Origin: CAZAGT01 sp964484515
GTDB lineage: Bacteria > Desulfobacterota > DSM-4660 > Desulfatiglandales > HGW-15
Assembly (NCBI GenBank): GCA_964484515.1
Contig: CAZAGT010000266.1
Location: 1 to 7,325, forward strand
DNA length: 7,325 bases
Reading direction: 5' to 3'
Both the position numbers and the translations under genes were made by a program. Position 1 is the stretch's first letter, and each line of letters begins with the position of its first letter. Of the stretch, positions 6,750 to 7,325 are shown piece after piece. The notes beneath the pieces were generated by a model that was not told the DNA's origin, searched no databases, and saw nothing but the letters and a program-made list of their open reading frames with translations.

Positions 6750-6756
6750 CCCCTCC
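6750..6756 (-). promoter_or_regulatory. Ribosome binding site of rplU
   Basis: GGAGGGG on the minus strand, 9 nt before the ATG at 6740. It settles the start codon in favour of 6740 over the upstream in-frame ATG at 6782. Confidence 0.8.
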
Positions 6757-6771
6757 AACTCAAAACTAGTA

Positions 6772-6800
6772 AAAATATGCAATTATATTAGCAAAGTCAA
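6772..6800 (-). promoter_or_regulatory. Sigma70-type promoter for rplU and the downstream cluster
   Basis: On the minus strand, TTGACT (6800-6795) and TATTTT (6777-6772) are separated by exactly 17 nt. The spacer is AT-rich and contains TATAAT, though too near the -35 to work with it. Predicted transcription start is near 6765, giving a short leader of about 25 nt that holds the Shine-Dalgarno. The leader is too short for an autoregulatory structure like those of some ribosomal operons. Confidence 0.65.
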
Positions 6801-6845
6801 CCTTTTTAGTATCACCTTACCCGCTATGACCGTTTCACAAACAAG

Positions 6846-6919
6846 TGCCCCCGGCGTGACTCGAACACGCGGCACCCAGATTAGGAATCTGGTGCTCTAT
6901 CCACCTGAGCTACGGGGGC
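6846..6919 (-). tRNA. tRNA-Arg, anticodon CCU
   Basis: The minus strand folds into a complete 74-nt cloverleaf: acceptor GCCCCCG/CGGGGGC, D stem GCTC/GAGC, anticodon stem CCAGA/TCTGG with loop TTCCTAA (anticodon CCT, reading AGG), 5-nt variable loop, T stem GCGTG/CACGC with loop TTCGAGT, and discriminator A. CCA is not encoded (the next bases are CTT), so the CCA-adding enzyme must finish it. It lies about 105 nt upstream of rplU on the same strand. I see no intrinsic terminator after it, so some read-through into rplU is possible. Confidence 0.97.
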
Positions 6920-6920
6920 T

Positions 6921-6967
6921 TGGTAACGAATCCGGTTGGCCTTCGGATCGCTGAAGTCGGGATACCA
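6921..6967 (-). other. Foldable 5' leader of the tRNA-Arg precursor
   Basis: TGGTA and TACCA at the two ends can pair, enclosing a second hairpin ATCCG/CGGAT with a 9-nt loop. This stretch lies between the predicted tRNA transcription start (near 6975) and the mature 5' end at 6919, the part RNase P removes. No function beyond processing can be assigned. Confidence 0.35.
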
Positions 6968-6981
6968 GACGCTGTGTGTTT

Positions 6982-7010
6982 TTGATAACAGATTTGGTGG
7001 AAGTGGTCAA
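6982..7010 (-). promoter_or_regulatory. Likely promoter of tRNA-Arg
   Basis: TTGACC (7010-7005) and TATCAA (6987-6982) on the minus strand are spaced by 17 nt, placing the start near 6975, about 55 nt before the tRNA. The -35 overlaps the outer stem of the foldable region at 7001-7121. The match is good for the -35 and moderate for the -10. Confidence 0.55.
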
Positions 7011-7121
7011 TCGTATACCCGTTAACGCGAACCTACAAGATCCTGCCCGGAGGACAAGCCTCTTTGGGCCGGGGGGAATACGGATCTTATCCGATCCGTC
7101 AACGGGCGACGCAACTCACTT
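7001..7121. other. Highly foldable intergenic region, possible structured RNA, strand undecided
   Basis: Nested complementarity is dense. AAGTG (7001-7005) can pair with CACTT (7117-7121). CCCGTTAACG (7018-7027) pairs at 9 of 10 positions with CGTCAACGGG (7097-7106). AAGATCC (7037-7043) pairs perfectly with GGATCTT (7082-7088). GCCC and GAGG (7045-7053) pair with CCTC and GGGC (7059-7069) around the loop ACAAG. A competing 7-bp hairpin, ACGGATC/GATCCGT (7080-7086/7093-7099), excludes the AAGATCC stem. The long rod with internal bubbles is loosely reminiscent of 6S RNA, but I cannot identify a family. No coding frame is supported. A T-run at 7136-7141 has no good terminator stem before it. Confidence 0.35.
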
Positions 7122-7146
7122 TGGCTGTCCCTCGCTTTTTTCGTGA

Positions 7147-7175
7147 TCGACAAGAATGTATTCAGATTGTAGAAT
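7147..7175 (+). promoter_or_regulatory. Sigma70-type promoter of the antitoxin-like gene
   Basis: TCGACA (7147-7152) and TAGAAT (7170-7175) match consensus at five of six positions each, with a 17-nt spacer. TGTAT (7157-7161) and ATACA (7178-7182) form an inverted repeat across the -10, a plausible operator, as AbrB/MazE-type antitoxins often repress their own promoters. AGGAGG follows at 7193-7198. Confidence 0.6.
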
Positions 7176-7192
7176 TCATACACTTACCTAAC

Positions 7193-7198
7193 AGGAGG
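7193..7198 (+). promoter_or_regulatory. Ribosome binding site before the GTG start at 7206
   Basis: A full AGGAGG, 7 nt ahead of GTG. It is the strongest ribosome binding site on the plus strand that I found and supports the GTG as a real former start. Confidence 0.75.
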
Positions 7199-7205
7199 CG
7201 CGGTT

Positions 7206-7283
7206 GTGAAGGCCAAGGTGGCGGAGCGAGGACAGATGACGACCCCCAAGGTGTTGCAGGATCAGTTGGGGATGCGCGTTTAA
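7206..7283 (+). pseudogene. Broken AbrB/MazE-type (SpoVT-AbrB fold) antitoxin gene, N-terminal part
   Basis: From GTG the frame reads MKAKVAERGQMTTPKVLQDQ then LGMRV and stops at TAA (7281-7283) after 25 residues. This matches the start of AbrB-domain antitoxins, typically MKxxVAERGQVTIPKxLRxxLGIRPG. The frame one base to the right continues from 7279 as FKLDIANRKKAPHKK to the window edge; FKLDI fits the next beta-strand of the family (TKLDF-like). The gene therefore looks frameshifted, with a few bases lost around 7277-7280. Promoter and ribosome binding site are still good, so a 25-residue peptide could be made, but without half of the swapped-hairpin fold it would probably not bind DNA. 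A toxin gene (PIN/VapC or MazF type) might lie beyond the window. A sequencing error is the main alternative. Confidence 0.6.
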
Positions 7284-7325
7284 ATTGGACATTGCGAATA
7301 GAAAAAAGGCTCCTCACAAGAAGTT

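Noticed and set aside
6741..6782. Upstream extension of rplU
   Set aside because: The canonical MYAVI start at 6740 has GGAGGGG in front of it, and the upstream ATG lies before the predicted transcription start.
6846..6919. tRNA-Arg as an integration site with a nearby island
   Set aside because: No integrase, no duplicated tRNA 3' end and no foreign gene cluster are visible in the window.
6980..7141. Definite 6S RNA (ssrS) call
   Set aside because: The rod-like fold is suggestive, but I could not match conserved 6S sequence blocks or decide the strand, so it is left as a candidate structured region.
7130..7142. Intrinsic terminator at the T-run
   Set aside because: Six Ts are present, but no stable hairpin directly precedes them on the plus strand.

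Overview
The window is almost entirely a minus-strand housekeeping cluster. In transcription order (right to left) it reads tRNA-Arg(CCU), rplU (L21), rpmA (L27), obgE, proB, proA, nadD, rsfS, and a secreted M48 metalloprotease with TPR repeats that runs off the left edge. Only the last ~120 bases on the right hold something on the plus strand: a small broken AbrB/MazE-like antitoxin gene. The organism is a Gram-negative-type bacterium with moderately high GC. The order obgE-proB-proA-nadD-rsfS, an L27 that begins directly at MAHKKAGGS without the cleavable extension seen in Firmicutes, a short Obg lacking the C-terminal OCT domain, and a BepA-like periplasmic protease all fit a deltaproteobacterial (Desulfobacterota-type) or related lineage. 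This placement is an inference from gene order and protein features, not from a search.

Region by region: 1-1097 is the partial M48 protease. 1114-2110 holds rsfS and nadD, which overlap. 2123-4551 holds proA and proB, which overlap. 4544-5548 is obgE, overlapping proB by 8 nt. 5549-5695 is a gap with a strong hairpin. 5696-5950 is rpmA. 5951-6428 is an unusually long 478-nt gap between rplU and rpmA, filled mainly by a mirrored, hairpin-rich repeat element of about 270-283 bp. 6429-6740 is rplU with a good sigma70-type promoter just upstream. 6846-6919 is tRNA-Arg(CCU). 6920-7205 is intergenic, with the tRNA promoter, a foldable region and a plus-strand promoter. 7206-7283 is the start of the antitoxin-like gene, broken by an early stop.

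The genes combine ribosome components and maturation factors (L21, L27, the Obg GTPase, the RsfS ribosome silencing factor), the first two steps of proline synthesis from glutamate (ProB, ProA), NAD synthesis (NadD) and envelope protein quality control (M48/TPR protease). Short gaps and overlaps from obgE to the protease indicate one transcript with translational coupling.

The best candidates for unusual biology are: the symmetric element between rplU and rpmA, in which two hairpins with different stems carry nearly the same loop on opposite strands; the 7001-7121 region, which can form two mutually exclusive folds; and the frameshifted antitoxin, which keeps an intact-looking promoter and ribosome binding site. 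I saw no CRISPR array, intact transposase, phage gene or defence system.
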